This document shows positions 1 to 13,500 of a stretch of DNA of 64,000 bases, in pieces. Origin of the DNA: Hydractinia symbiolongicarpus. Taxonomy: Eukaryota; Cnidaria; Hydrozoa; Anthoathecata; Hydractiniidae. The notes beneath the pieces were generated by a model that was given only the letters and a program-made list of their open reading frames with translations, had not been told where the DNA came from and searched no databases. The stretch covers positions 13,144,001 through 13,208,000 of the forward strand of contig NC_079884.1 in NCBI RefSeq assembly GCF_029227915.1, read 5' to 3'. Within the stretch, counting starts at the first letter, position 1, and every line of letters begins with the position of its first letter. The position numbers and the translations under genes were made by a program.

Positions 1-193
1 GGAAACTAGGACCAAAATCGGAACAATTTCCTACACCTGGGTCAATAAAATAATGTCTTTGTTTATGCACTGCTGACATTAGCTAAAAACTTCTGCCTAA
101 GTGATTTTTTTCACAGGATTATTGAGTAATGAGTCAATAAAATTTTAGCTGCGACTTTTAGAGAGAGTACAACAATAACATAATCTTTCGTAC

Positions 194-1545
194 CTTTTTG
201 CGTACGACTGCATCAGCAAAACCTTTCATTTTTGATGATCGGTACTTCATCACGATAAGTTGGACGCAGTAGATCTTACCAACAGTTAACAAACTGTCGT
301 CACCTAAAATCATATCAAATTGGAGTGAAATTTCAGATATTTAAAATTAAACCCTGGGTTGCCACCACACATTTATATACGTGCATAATATTCAGAAAGT
401 CACCTCAGCTGGCTGCTGCTATCTTAACATTGTCTTTAAAAGAAAAAACGACTTAACACTACTGCATTTTTTTGCCAGATTTGAGTAGAAATCTACTTAT
501 AGCATTCAACTTTTTCAAACGAAAATATTTTAAGAACTTCTTTATACACGATTTCTCTAATAGCTACATACCTGGTTTTAGTTTGGGTAAAATCTTTTCT
601 AACTTTCTCGTCGAAGCTTTCGGCCATAGTGTCGTAAGGATTCTTCGTAACTCTTTATCGTTGTCAAACATATTCCCTTTCACATAGATGTCTAAACTTG
701 TTCGAATCAACGCGAGAAGTGTCGTATGAAACGAAACTGTGCCGTTCTTTTGGATCGGCATGTTCATTCGTATTAAACGCTGAAAACGCACGAAGGGCAG
801 ATGAAATATTTAGATTTTTTTTAAAAATATATAAATGAAAAAACAAAAAAAATAAAATAAAAAAATGGCAATGATAAAAAAGTAAAATTAGAAAAGCGAC
901 AAAAACTACAACAGTAATCACAATTTTAATGACAACGACCATAACGACAAAACAACAGCATGAAAGAACTACAGGAACAATGACTGCGACACTAACGACA
1001 ACAACATTAACGTAAAGTCACGACAACGACAAGCAACAACACCGATAACATCAGAAAAAGATAACGAAAAATAATTGAAAGCGACACAACGATGACAGTA
1101 ACAATAACAGCAGCGACGAAAGCGACAACAGAAACACCGATAACAGCAACGACGAAAAAGATAACGAAAAATAATTGAAAGCGACACTAACGATGACAGT
1201 AACAATAACAGCAACGACGAAAACGATAACAGAAGCACCGATAACAGCAACGACGAAAAAGATAACGAAAAAAGAGAGAAAGCGACACTAACGATTGCAG
1301 TAACAATAACAGCAGCGACGAAAACAGCAATGCCGAAAAAGACGACGAAAAAAGAAATAAAAGTGACACTAACGGTGACAACACTAAGAACGACAACAAA
1401 AACGACAACAATGACAACAGCACGTGTTCTTACTTAACTGTGACTTACCTTGTACGCTATCTCTTTGGGACATCTCTTTCCAAAACCAACAGGTGGAGAC
1501 AAATGACAAAGCATACTATACAGCAACTCGTGTGGTATACTGCCA
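194..1545 (-). CDS. Cav2: Cav2 exons 37-39: proximal C-terminus, EF-hand-like and pre-IQ/IQ region
   Basis: Exons at 1449-1545 ([18 protein letters not shown]), 572-779 ([17 protein letters not shown] and [11 protein letters not shown]) and 194-303 ([19 protein letters not shown]). The last block aligns with the Cav2 IQ-type calmodulin site, VGKIYAAMMIMEYYR in vertebrates; here LIVMKYR replaces the core. The donor after AAAAAG at 193 shows the gene continues beyond the window; the distal tail is not present. Confidence 0.9.
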
Positions 1546-4500
1546 CTGAAAACAACAACATTAAAACAATTATTAAATGACGACTTTCAGGGAATTCGGA
1601 AAAGCTGTCAAAATTAAATCCTTGAGAAAATTATTTTAAAAGCTCCTTCGCGAAATTAAGCCACTGCGAAGTTTAGGAAATCGATTTATTCTGATTCCTT
1701 TTGGGTTGTTCGATTGAGACTCTCTTTCCATAACTTGCTTATTCGTACTGCTTTAACGAAGATATAAATTAAAATAAAATAACTGAAAATAAAATTGGAC
1801 ACCATTAGCGAAAACATAATTAGGTTAAATTACTAGCGGAATTTTGACACGATTATTTAATTTTGACATGATTATTTTGGTTGGCTGCTAACCGGCTTGT
1901 GTGGCAGCCAAGCAAGTTAGAGCAATGCTATACGTACCTCTGGCGGTAATGTAACATAGTTACAGTCGAAGGGGAGGAAGAGCCCACCGTTAGGACGGAA
2001 TCCCCAATGACGTTAAAACTTCTCGTTACTTACTTACTTACTCAAATTAATAAAATTTATGCTGGTATCGTTTCTCAATGTATAACCCTTGACCTTACAA
2101 TACTTCACCCTAAACAGTAATCTTCGACTTACATCGCACTTGGATCGAACTCAGACCAACACCGAACAAACTCATCTAAGTGATGTGGACCCAATATGGA
2201 GCTATCCCGTGTAAGATATTCAAAATTGTCCATGATGACAGCCACGAAAAGATTGAGTAACTAAGAAACACAAACAAGTAAAACTGTCAAACAGTTTCTA
2301 TCCCGTCAAAAATTATACAAGGTGGAGGGTTAAATCAGCATAGAAACTTACCAAGAACATACAAAAGAAGATAAACGACGAAAAGTATGCACGTGCCAAC
2401 CATGTGTTTCCACAGCCTGTTTGTCCAGCATGATATTTTTCTTCACACGGTGCGTCACTGTAGCACGAAGACATTAACGAACTCCAACTTTCACCGGTTG
2501 AACATCTACGATGGAGATGGACAGAAAAATGTAATAAAGTTAAAAATTTTCAAAATAAATATCCTCCTACAACACTTTATTTAATTATGGTAAATTTGAC
2601 CATTTTTTGAAAGGAAAGACTCGTAGAATAAAGCAAAAGTAAAGAAGCGTTTGACCGGAAATATTACCGCTATAACAGGACTTCCAGAAGCTCAAAGAAG
2701 TTGAAAATTTACATGCATGCTAACTTAGCTACAGTGAACTCAAAGCAAAGAAAAAAAACATGAACTAAAAATTTCAAAACAACACGAAATTCAGAAAAGT
2801 CTCTATCAATTTATTCACGACAAGACCGTCATTTAACCCAGCACGTCGCTACATACCTTAGGAGGACTTGAAGAGCTTGAATAATTCCTTGAAAGTTATT
2901 GTATTTGTGAATGTGTGTGTCATTGTCTAATTTGATCTTACCAAATGTCTAAAGATATGAAAGTGAGAATGGGGCCTGGTAACTAAATGGCTATTTGTTT
3001 AACATGTTTCTTTAACTGTGTATAAAAATATAAAAGTCAGACACAAAACACTGTCGTGTTACATCATTTATTTTAAAGAAAAAATTAGGAAAAAGTACAC
3101 ACACAAAAAAAACCGAGAAGATGAAACGTGTTGTGGGCCTGGAAACTAGGCAGCATACCTGCATACCAACGATGGCGTAGATGTAGAACAACAACATTAT
3201 AAGCGCTGTCACATAAGGTAGTGCCTAAAACGATAAACAGTTTAAATGATTTATAAGATTAACCCTACTTAAGGCTCAGACGAGGACGTCATCCTGGACT
3301 GTATGATGTGGCAATATAATATCTCCTTCATTGATAGCCCCCGTTCTGAATATTAGGTTTATATTATCCTTAACTCAAACTACAAAATTTTGCGGTAATT
3401 TCTGACAGAACAAAGTGCTTTATGTGGTGTTATTATAGAGCTTTAATTCTAAACACAAAATCTCTCCGGAATAATTGAACTGCAAGAGAAGCACCATAAA
3501 CTTTCCCGACTTATTCTTAAACTTATTCCCGAAAATCACAATCTTAACAGAAAAAAAATCTCAGCTGAAAATCCAAGTGCTATGGGATTCCATTGAAGCT
3601 TGTTTCAATTTTTCTCTAAATAGTTTAGCTCAAGTTTGACTACAATGTGTTACTTTTCCCTTACCTTAAATGATTGCAGGAACGTCCATAACATGACTCT
3701 AATGGAGGCGCCTTTACGCAATAACTTGACGATGCGTGCAGCACGACATAATCGAAACATACTGGGATCAATAAACTTTAAATTCGCCTAAAAAAAGCAA
3801 TGTGTCGGTGATAGTTTAAACGTCGCGGCGATTTTTTAGCACTGTTGAAGTCGAACTTTTCAGCTCAAGGTAGTTTTAAATGATGGTAATGTGTTAAACC
3901 CACACTATACAAAGTTTACAATAAAAAACAACTTACTGATTTGTATGTGAGGATGATGTCTAACAAACTACCGAGAATAACAGCAATGTCAAATAAATTC
4001 CACAGGTCTTTAAAATAATTCTAAAAGAGAAGAACAAGAGTTATGCTGACAAACATGACGGCCTTGTTTATAAAGGAAGTAACAGACGATTTAAAAATTT
4101 GCATATATTTTTGCGATTCTTCTAATTACTTTGTTTATCTCTCTGTTACGTCATGTCGCATTTGGTATGGCCGACAATTTGGCCAGTGCGGTTGGGCTGG
4201 TGCAAAATGATTAGTTATTAGGTTATAGCTGGACCAGCAAAATAAGGAACAAAAAATTATTCGGGCTTTAAAAGTAAAATGTAGGAAAGAAACATACCAG
4301 TCGATAAGCTATAATCTTCAAGGCAGCTTCAATACAAAACAAGGCAGTAAAAGCGATATTTAATGATCTCAGCATCTCTTTGTATGGCTCCGGGTTACCA
4401 TCATACTATAAAAACGAAAAAATATTACCGTATTTCCTCTTTTTAGCGCCCCCGCCCAAGTTTCAGATAAAATTTAAAATTTTAACTCTGATAAGCGCCC

Positions 4501-7500
4501 GAGCGGTTACTAGAATTCAAGTATAATGTATATAGATTTTTTAGTAAAAGTCACATAGAATTATGAAACGAGTATTTTCATACACCTTACACAAATTGTA
4601 GCAATTCTAAAAATAATTTTATAACCGCCCCCTCTTGCCCCCGTAAATAACCGCCTTTCCAAATTTAAAAAAAAATGTAATAAGATTCCGGGCGTTTATC
4701 ACAGAAATGGTGTATTTCAACTCGTGCGTCTATAGAATCGCACTCAAAATAATTTTTTGAGCTACGTTAGTTCAACAAAATAGAAAAATAATAACACTTT
4801 CGGGAAATTTTAACTGTCCACTAAATAACTGGCTGACCAAAAGTTTTCTTGCTCTTAAGCGAACTCGTTTTTGTGAAATATACGCCTTTTTTATAAGAAT
4901 ATCAAAATTCTAACCAAGCGTGTGTAACATAAATATTTCTTCTTTCACAATTTAAAATTAATAAGGAATTTTAAAACATAGAAAACTTTTTGCTTATTGC
5001 ATTGAACGAAAACAACTCAATTTTCAACCTCCATCCTCCACTCAATTTTGAAAAAAAAAATAATTTCCCAGATAATTAGAAATTTTAATTACAATAAAAA
5101 CAAAGAAATACAAAATATATCTACCTTCATCATTAATTGAACAGTGTTCAAAATAATTAGCGTCATTATGAAGTACTCGAATGGACTCGAATCGACAATG
5201 TACCAAACACGATAGGACAACGAATTTTTATTGGCTGGCATGTACCTTTGTCGAGGATTAGCGTTCATTACAAATTGTAAGCAATCTCGCTAAATGTAGA
5301 AAGCACCCAATTTTAACTTTTAAGGAGGCTTCCAGGTTAGTTCAATGTGAAGATTACATATGAAAGCTTGGTAAAGTTCAACCAGCCTCGCCAAGTAAGG
5401 TTAGAAAATATACCCAAAGCACTTTATGTAAAGGACTTATTGAATGTTAAATTAACGCTACCTAGTTGTGGAACTAATCTGCCATTATGTTAGAGATCAC
5501 AGATAATTTTTTGCTGAAAATACAATTTAATCACCTGGTTACGATCAAGACCACCTTCAATTTCCTTTTCACCTTGACGTTGGAAGGTCAGGATAATCAA
5601 GGCAATGTATATATTGATGATCATGAAGGTGAAGATGACGACAAAGATGATGTAATAGATTGCCATATGAGGATTGTTACTAGTGATCGGTCCTTTATCG
5701 ACCTCAGTTGCATCCATTGTATGATGCATGGAGCTAAAAGTAAGTAAATAATAAATAACCAAAACAACAACAACAACAACAACAAGGATGCATTTAACAT
5801 AGGAGGATAGGAAAAAAATAAACAGATAAACTTTGATTTCAAAAGATTGCAAATCCAATATCCTTATTGGAATCTTGACAAATCACTCTCCACATTGATG
5901 AAATAAAGTGATTACCAAGACAACATTTCCTGTGTTGGACTAGAAAACAGCTGGGGCTTTCTTATACTTGATGTTTTTGGAAGTTGATTGACAAACAAAC
6001 TTACGTAGGCCATCCTTCTCCGGTGGAGCTTGTATAGAGAGTGAGCAGAGCTTCAACAATGTTGTCAAAGTGGTAATCATACCGCTTCCATATTCGTTCC
6101 CTTACCTATAAAAAAAATTTAAATGGTATGAAAAAGACATTTAAAAACATATACAGGCAAAATAATCTATGGTGTAAAAGAAAAGATCTAACCTCTGGAG
6201 AATTTTTAACAACACTGGTGGCATTTGGAAACACATAGTAGCTACCCCTAAAAAATAAGGTTATCCCAAATTCTAGTTCAAGTGGTAACACATACGTTTG
6301 CGGAGTTAGTATAATTTTAAATCATTCAAAATGTCCTCATCTCAGACATTTGAGATAAACAGACAGGTTTAAATATCTCGTTCTTGATGACGCGTTTTGA
6401 CCCCCTTTCATACTACAACTGAGGGTACTTACTGGCATTCCTCTCTGGTCATTTTGGATGGATCAGTGCAGTAGAAAAATTTGCCCTAAACAGAAGAACC
6501 AAGGAATATTAAAATAAAAAATTCAAAGTTCTTCTCAATTATAATACAATGCCCAATATAACATTACATTGAAGTTCATAAATAAACGTATAACTAAAAC
6601 CATTCATGCATGAATTGATATACTAAAGAAGACGACTAGTATACCTGAAACAGTTGAACTCCAATGCATGCAAAAATGAAGAGAATGATAAACGTGATGA
6701 TTAAGACAAATGTAACGTTCTTTAGTGAATACACCATACATTGAAAAACAGCCTAAAGATTAACAATTTCGAAACATTCAGTCAACTTTATTCAATAACT
6801 TGTTATAAGAAACAATTTTGTTCGTGTTGTGTTCCAAGCTTTTAGTGACACAATTACTGGTCAATGACGTCAAGGGTACACAAAACACACATTTTTTAAA
6901 AATTAGAATTAGTAAATTGCAAAATTTATTTCTTGCACAACTTGTGTTTTTTAAGCTCAAACTTTTATTACACAATAGATGCATTTTGTTGCTATTCATT
7001 TTCAAATTTTAAATTTTAGGGGAATTAACCATTAAAAATGTTATAAAAAGATGTTATAAAAACGTTTTGCATAAAATTCGGGGATTAAAGACAAAAATGA
7101 ATGAAAATGGACTTAAACTTTAACAAGATGTAAGGGGACATTCAACATTGAAGTTCATATTTTAATGAAAATTCTGGAATAAGAAGCCACAGCGAATTTT
7201 ATAACAGTTTTAGGAGAAAAGAGTATTTAGGTCAAATTTTGTGAGAACTTAGGAGCTATTTCCTTTTATGGGCAAAAACCATCCTCTTTCTAAACAATAT
7301 GCCATAAGAATTAGCGAAAATAAAACCCTATTTTTGTTCCTTAGGGGTAGTATAAACAAAACATATTTAAACATAATAACACTGTACCTTCAGTTTCTTA
7401 ACTTTGTGGATTGCTTTGATTGGACGAAGCACTCTTAACACTCTCAACGTTTTAATAATTTGACTAGCATTACGAGTTGAACTTATACGACTATAAAAAA

Positions 7501-10500
7501 AATACATATTAAGAGTTTAGAAACAAATGAAGTTAGGAAAAGGAATAAGGGGTAATAAGTATTGTATTTGGGGTGTTAAAGATTGGCAAAAAAATAATAA
7601 AAACAATGAGTTAGAGAGTGCGAAACATTAAATTAATATACGAAAGGATGAATTATTATAAGTATTCTTGTTATACCCATTTCAGTGTTGGAAACACTGA
7701 TGTGGGTCCTGTGTTCTGAATGTATACATTAGGTCTACATTAACACTGCCTACACAATCTTCCTCACATGGCATGGGTTGAACTGTAGCTGTGGTAAAGG
7801 CCTTTTTAAACATGCCCGAATGAATGAATGAATGAATGAATAAATAAATGAATGAATACAAAACAAAAACTTACAAGCGTGAAAGAATTCAGATACAGAG
7901 GATACTATCTCCGATAATTTAACAAAACCATTTTTACCTTAAAATGATTGACGTTAAATTACATGCAAACACAAATGCGTCCAGCATATTCCATGGATTT
8001 CTTAAATATGCATCTTTGTGTAAAATAAGACCATTATCAATTATCTAAAAAAATGTAATGTTTGGTTTCGTGAATTATTTTACATGAAGTTACAATTGAA
8101 GCTTTTTCTTGGTGAATAAGGTATACATATCGCATTGACCTACACTTAATCATAAAGACACTGAATCAACAATACACAACGTATTAGAAATTATTCTTAA
8201 AAAATTACTTGTAAAATCTAAATCTATTCAAACTTCAAACACACTGACCACCCACTGCATTTAAGTTTTTTCTAGGAGAGACTTCTTTTAACGGGAAAGG
8301 TTGAATTTGATTTTGTTCCACATGATTAAAAAATTCGGCATTCAGTCAGAAGTGAATCTTTCTCATAAATGCATTAAAATAAAAAGAGTAGTTAATTATA
8401 TCCCTAAAACTGAAAAAAAGGTAGCTAACCTTAAGTAATAGTGCCTTGATATCTTTTCGCTCATTTGTGACAAAAAGACAGATAACTGAGAGCTTATTTA
8501 GCCTCTTTTTTCCATTTAGGTAGCACATAGGGCTAAATTGTTAACTAAGTGAATCAATAATCACCTTTAATAAAACTTCAATTCCAAACACAATTGTGAA
8601 AAAGTAATCAAAGTAATGAAGAATCTATAAAAAAATAACATATCAATACATTTCTTTTTGCTATGTTGCTGTTTTTGAAGAAGCCAGATCTTAGGTTTAT
8701 TTCATTTTATGACACCAAAAACCTGTTTCCTTGTGTCAACGATACATGAAAACAGAACAAAAAGAATGCAATACCGTAAAGTAGGTCTCTTTATTCGAAT
8801 TACGAAGACTTCTTACCTTATTAATATTTGCATTATCATTGACGGGATCTTCAATTGCAAGTGTTATGGAACTCATTAATATGACTGCCATGATGAACCA
8901 ATCAAAATATCGGAAATGGACGATTTTGTGGCATGCTATACGAAACCTATGAAAGATAAAGTTGTTGTTTTCTATATACTTATGATTCTTATCAGTAATA
9001 GCCAGTTATGATTCTTATCAGTAATAGCCAGTTAGTTGAAGGTAGATTCAACGTAGATTCTGAGAAAAATCATGTTTTCACAGAGTGGTAGCCACAGTCA
9101 CTCAAAAGTGAAAACAAAATTTACTTTTTCCTGAATAAACAGTGCACGATTGAATTCAAACAATATCTGTCATGTGATTAAAATCTTAACTAAACAAGCA
9201 GTTTACCTATTCTGTGGTGAAAAAATGTATAATGATGATTTCTGAACCATGGGAACAGCTTTTATGATTCTTCTTCTATTTGTTACATTCACTTTCAACA
9301 CATTGAGCATCCCTTGATGTTGTATCTGTTCCTCAATGTCTTCTTCTAAAAACAAAGGTAACTGTTAGATGCTTCCTTTCTTAGAACAAAAACATTAAAT
9401 TTTTAAATTTTGTGCATTGACAACGTTGACTGTCATGTTTCAATTTTTTATATTTGGGACAAAGTTACAAAGATTTAAATAAATTACATACCATGTTTAT
9501 TATCTGGTTAATAAAAAAAAGGCAAAAAAAGCAAGGGAGGAAAGCTGCATTTTTAAACTCTAGACTTACCATCTGATTTCAGTTCATTTGAATCAGTATC
9601 TCTTTGCTCATCATCTGCATAACTTGCCACGCTAGACTTTCGAGATCCATTTTGAGCATGGGGATTTATAAAAGCATCAGGATGTTCAGTATTGTAATCA
9701 ACTATTGCTAACCACTAAAAACAAGAACATTGCTAATTAAACATATACACTAGGTGCAGCTTCTGAAGAAAACGATTCTCTATAACAAACTAAAATATAA
9801 AAAGTTTATACACTAAAGCATTGTATTTTCATAGAGAATTATTTCAAGAGTTCTGATTTTAAATGCCATGAATTGGACATGCAGGGAAAGGGAACATGGC
9901 CTAAATAAAAAAAATAAAAAAAATAATAATGTATGCGAGTTCACAAAATAATTGTGCTCAAAATCAAATGTTTACCTTTTTCTGTATTGTGTTGATGTAT
10001 TTTTCTCTAAAGACAATAATAATAGTAATAAACATGATTAAAAAAAAATTAGTTTACTTGATACTGTAATTATGAAATTATAAAAGTGATTAAAAAAAAA
10101 TACTTACGCGTTTACTTTATTGGGTTTATCTTCTTCATTATTTAGTAGGACCTGTTCGAACATACCATGTGAACCACGACGAGCTGTATTTGGTGTAGAC
10201 AAAATAGGTAACGCGTTGCCATTCGTTACAATAGTTGGACTCGTAGTTATGGCATTGCCATTAGCATTTACATTTTTGTGGATCTCTTCTTTACTTCCAT
10301 ATCCCAGATCTGCTTCAGCACGAGGTGCATTTCCATTTAAATTAATTCCGCCATCGCTACTGCTTGAGTTGGTATCTTCATCATCCTTTAAAGTTCTAGA
10401 CTGTAAATTATTGACAAATACATTTGCTTTTTGACTCAAGCTTTGGTTAGCTTCCAACAAGTTTGTTAACTGGGCTGTTCGCTTTTTATTTTCTTCAGCT

Positions 10501-13500
10501 TCTTCATCGTGTGTAAGAATCTCTGCATTAGTTAAATTGTCAACAGCAATGGCAAGAAATACATTTAGTAGCGTATCTACAATCTATGTCAAGGATAATA
10601 ACACTGCAGACTAACGGATGCACCAGAGATTATATGAGGTATAGTTTAACAACAGAACAGATTGTCTAGTATTTATATCTTAATCAACAGGAGTTCCTAA
10701 AGTCCATTCAAAAAACGATACAATATTTATGTTGTTATACATATTTTTCAAAAAGGGTGTAACAAGAGTTTTTTCTTATTCAGCAGATTATAGAATTTAA
10801 TACTTTTGCAACATTTAATTCACGAAAATGTTCTAAATAAATAAAGAAATAAAAATTCTACCTAAACATTAAAGAAATCAGAAAGTAAATTAACGGACAG
10901 AAAACTTCTTAATGAAATTTTTAAAAGCACATAGGTTTACTAATTTTCAAAAAGACAGCTGTAATGTTAAGAATTATCCAGGCTGAGAACATTGCTTAAG
11001 TTACTGACAAAAAGTACATATACCCATGTATAGGATCATTATGACTTGGCCAATTTGATATTATAAAGAAAAGATACAATTTCCAAATATTACTAAAAAG
11101 ATGAAATAGAGTGAGCACAGGACTCCCTCAACTGTTTTGGGACCACCATAAGCCATCATACCATCATACATAACTGTGTTCCAGTCTTCTCCTGTTATTA
11201 CCTACAGCACAAATATAAAATATGATATCATTATTTATGTACCATAATGATTTTAAAAGTGAAAAGAGCTTTTTTAAATCTAAAAGGTTGTTAGGCAGTT
11301 TTGTATACTCTATAGTTAGACAGCTTTAACCAGTTTGGACATGCAGTGCATCTAAAGTAAGGTGTCATCAATTAAAAAAAATTTAAAAATTACCTGAAAA
11401 ACTGCAAGTAATGAATCAGAGAATGTATCGAAGTTCGTTCTTGGGAATATTTTCAACTTCACAAACCTGTAAAAAGAAAACTAATTAAAAATTAAGCTTT
11501 TGTAATATTACGGACCCAAGAGACTTTTATTTTTTAATTCTGATGTATGTAAACACATGACCTTGGAGTATTTTGACTTTCATAAAATTTTAAAACTATG
11601 TACAAAACAACTGTAATAAAATATCACAAACAAATTGTTCTCAAAATTTTTAGGTCAATCTTCCTGCTTGATTAACTCCTTATGTAAACTACTTCTTCCT
11701 CTCTCGCATTTACCCCATCATTGCTGTTGAAAGTTTCAAAGTAAAAAAGCAAAGAATGAAAATAAAGTAGTCATCATCTTCATCATCATTATTCTCGGCT
11801 TAACGTCCGTTTTCCATGCTAGCATGGATTGGACGGAGTATATTAATGACCCTCTTCCAATCTGATCTAGACTGTGTTAGATCTAAACTCAATTTCCTCT
11901 GTATCAAGTCTGTCCTTATAACCTCCTGCCAAGTCTTTCTAGGCCTGCCTCTGGGCTTTGACCCTGGAACTATCAAGTCTCTACACTTTCTTACCCAATT
12001 ATCCTCCTCCATTCTTTCCAAGTGCCCCAGCCAATTCAATCTTCTTATCTTGATAACCTCTTTAATTCTACGGAGACTTAGCCTGCTTCTTAGCTCATCT
12101 GAACTCTTTCTGTCTCTCAGACTGGCGTTACACATCCACCTAACCATTCTCATATCATTCCTTTCTAAACGGTCAAGATCTTCCTGCTTCACTGCCCATG
12201 TCTCACTATCGTACAACATAACACTTCTTACACAGGCCTCATACAACCTACCTTTTACCTCAATTGACAGGACTCTGCTAGTCAACAAAGGAAGTAACTC
12301 TCTGAACTTTTTCCAAGTAGAATCTATCCTGCAAGTGACACTTCTTCTAACACCCCCTTCACTGTCCAACATATCACCTAAGTAACAGAAGTTCTCAACT
12401 ATCTCTAACGAGCCACTGTTGTACATCATTAAAGCTGGAAATACTTCATTCTCTATAATCTCACCTTTGCAACGCTTGCATACAAACTGAATGTCATGTA
12501 AAAAAATTTAATATCAACGAATTACAAACAAACATATCATAAGTACCGGATTAAAAATACGCTATGTTCGTAAAAGAAAGATGGGAACTTACTTGCCACC
12601 AAACAACTGCATGCCTAACAAGGCTGATATCACAATGAACAGGAATAAAAGGAACATTAAACTTAATATTGATTTCATTGCATTCATTAATGATGTCACC
12701 AGATTACGCAAGGATGACCAGTATCTAAAATATTAGATACATAATGTCAACTTTCTTTAAAGTACAGTTCCCAATCTATATTATAATACTCGCTGTCTGT
12801 CTTTCTGTCTGTCTGTGATCCAATTTAAAAACCTGGGGAAACCATATTATAATCTCATCTATTATCGAAATGATCCCCCCCCTCCAAGTAAATTGCATTA
12901 CTTCGTGTTAACAGGTGGGCAAAACTGCACGAAATAACGATGCCTGATATATGTACGACAGGTAATCCCTGGTTGCGAGATTTTCCATGGGGTAATGATT
13001 AGTGCTTATAAATTTATAAATAGTATTTGAAAAATTTTTTAAATGTTACATCATTTAAGATAAGATTTAAAGCAAAAAAAATACTAATTGTTACAAAAGA
13101 GGGGGTTTATTGATTATTAGAGACTGGCACATTTGCAGCAATAGTCTTATTTTTGCTTGTATTCTCCTTTGAAAAGTATTGATTGCTCACGGCATGTATT
13201 TCTTATTGCTGATTGTTAATCTTTATTCATTAATCATAAATATTTAATCAATACGAAATAGATCACTTTTGGTTATTCCATTGTTAAAATTACTTGAGTT
13301 TGCCACATTGTAACCATAGGGGTTGTTGGATATCATGGTTGGTTAAGCCACCTCCCCTAACCATTTATAATTTACGAGCCTACATGTAACACACATAAAA
13401 TATTTATTGTGTTTGTGTAGCAACAAGCTTAGAAAGATTGTTTAAACAAGCTTACTACTGGTAAAAAAAAACATAATATTATATTCAACCATTCAGAATT

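Noticed and set aside
664-1423. Leucine/cysteine/serine-rich minus ORFs at 664-942, 969-1250 and 1187-1423
   Set aside because: Low-complexity translations of the ACG/ACA-rich tandem repeat region inside a Cav2 intron.
5487-5747. Plus-strand ORF rich in D and E
   Set aside because: Antisense to Cav2 exon 28 (IIIS6).
11816-12385. 189-codon plus-strand ORF
   Set aside because: Antisense shadow of the RTE-like LINE reading frame on the minus strand.
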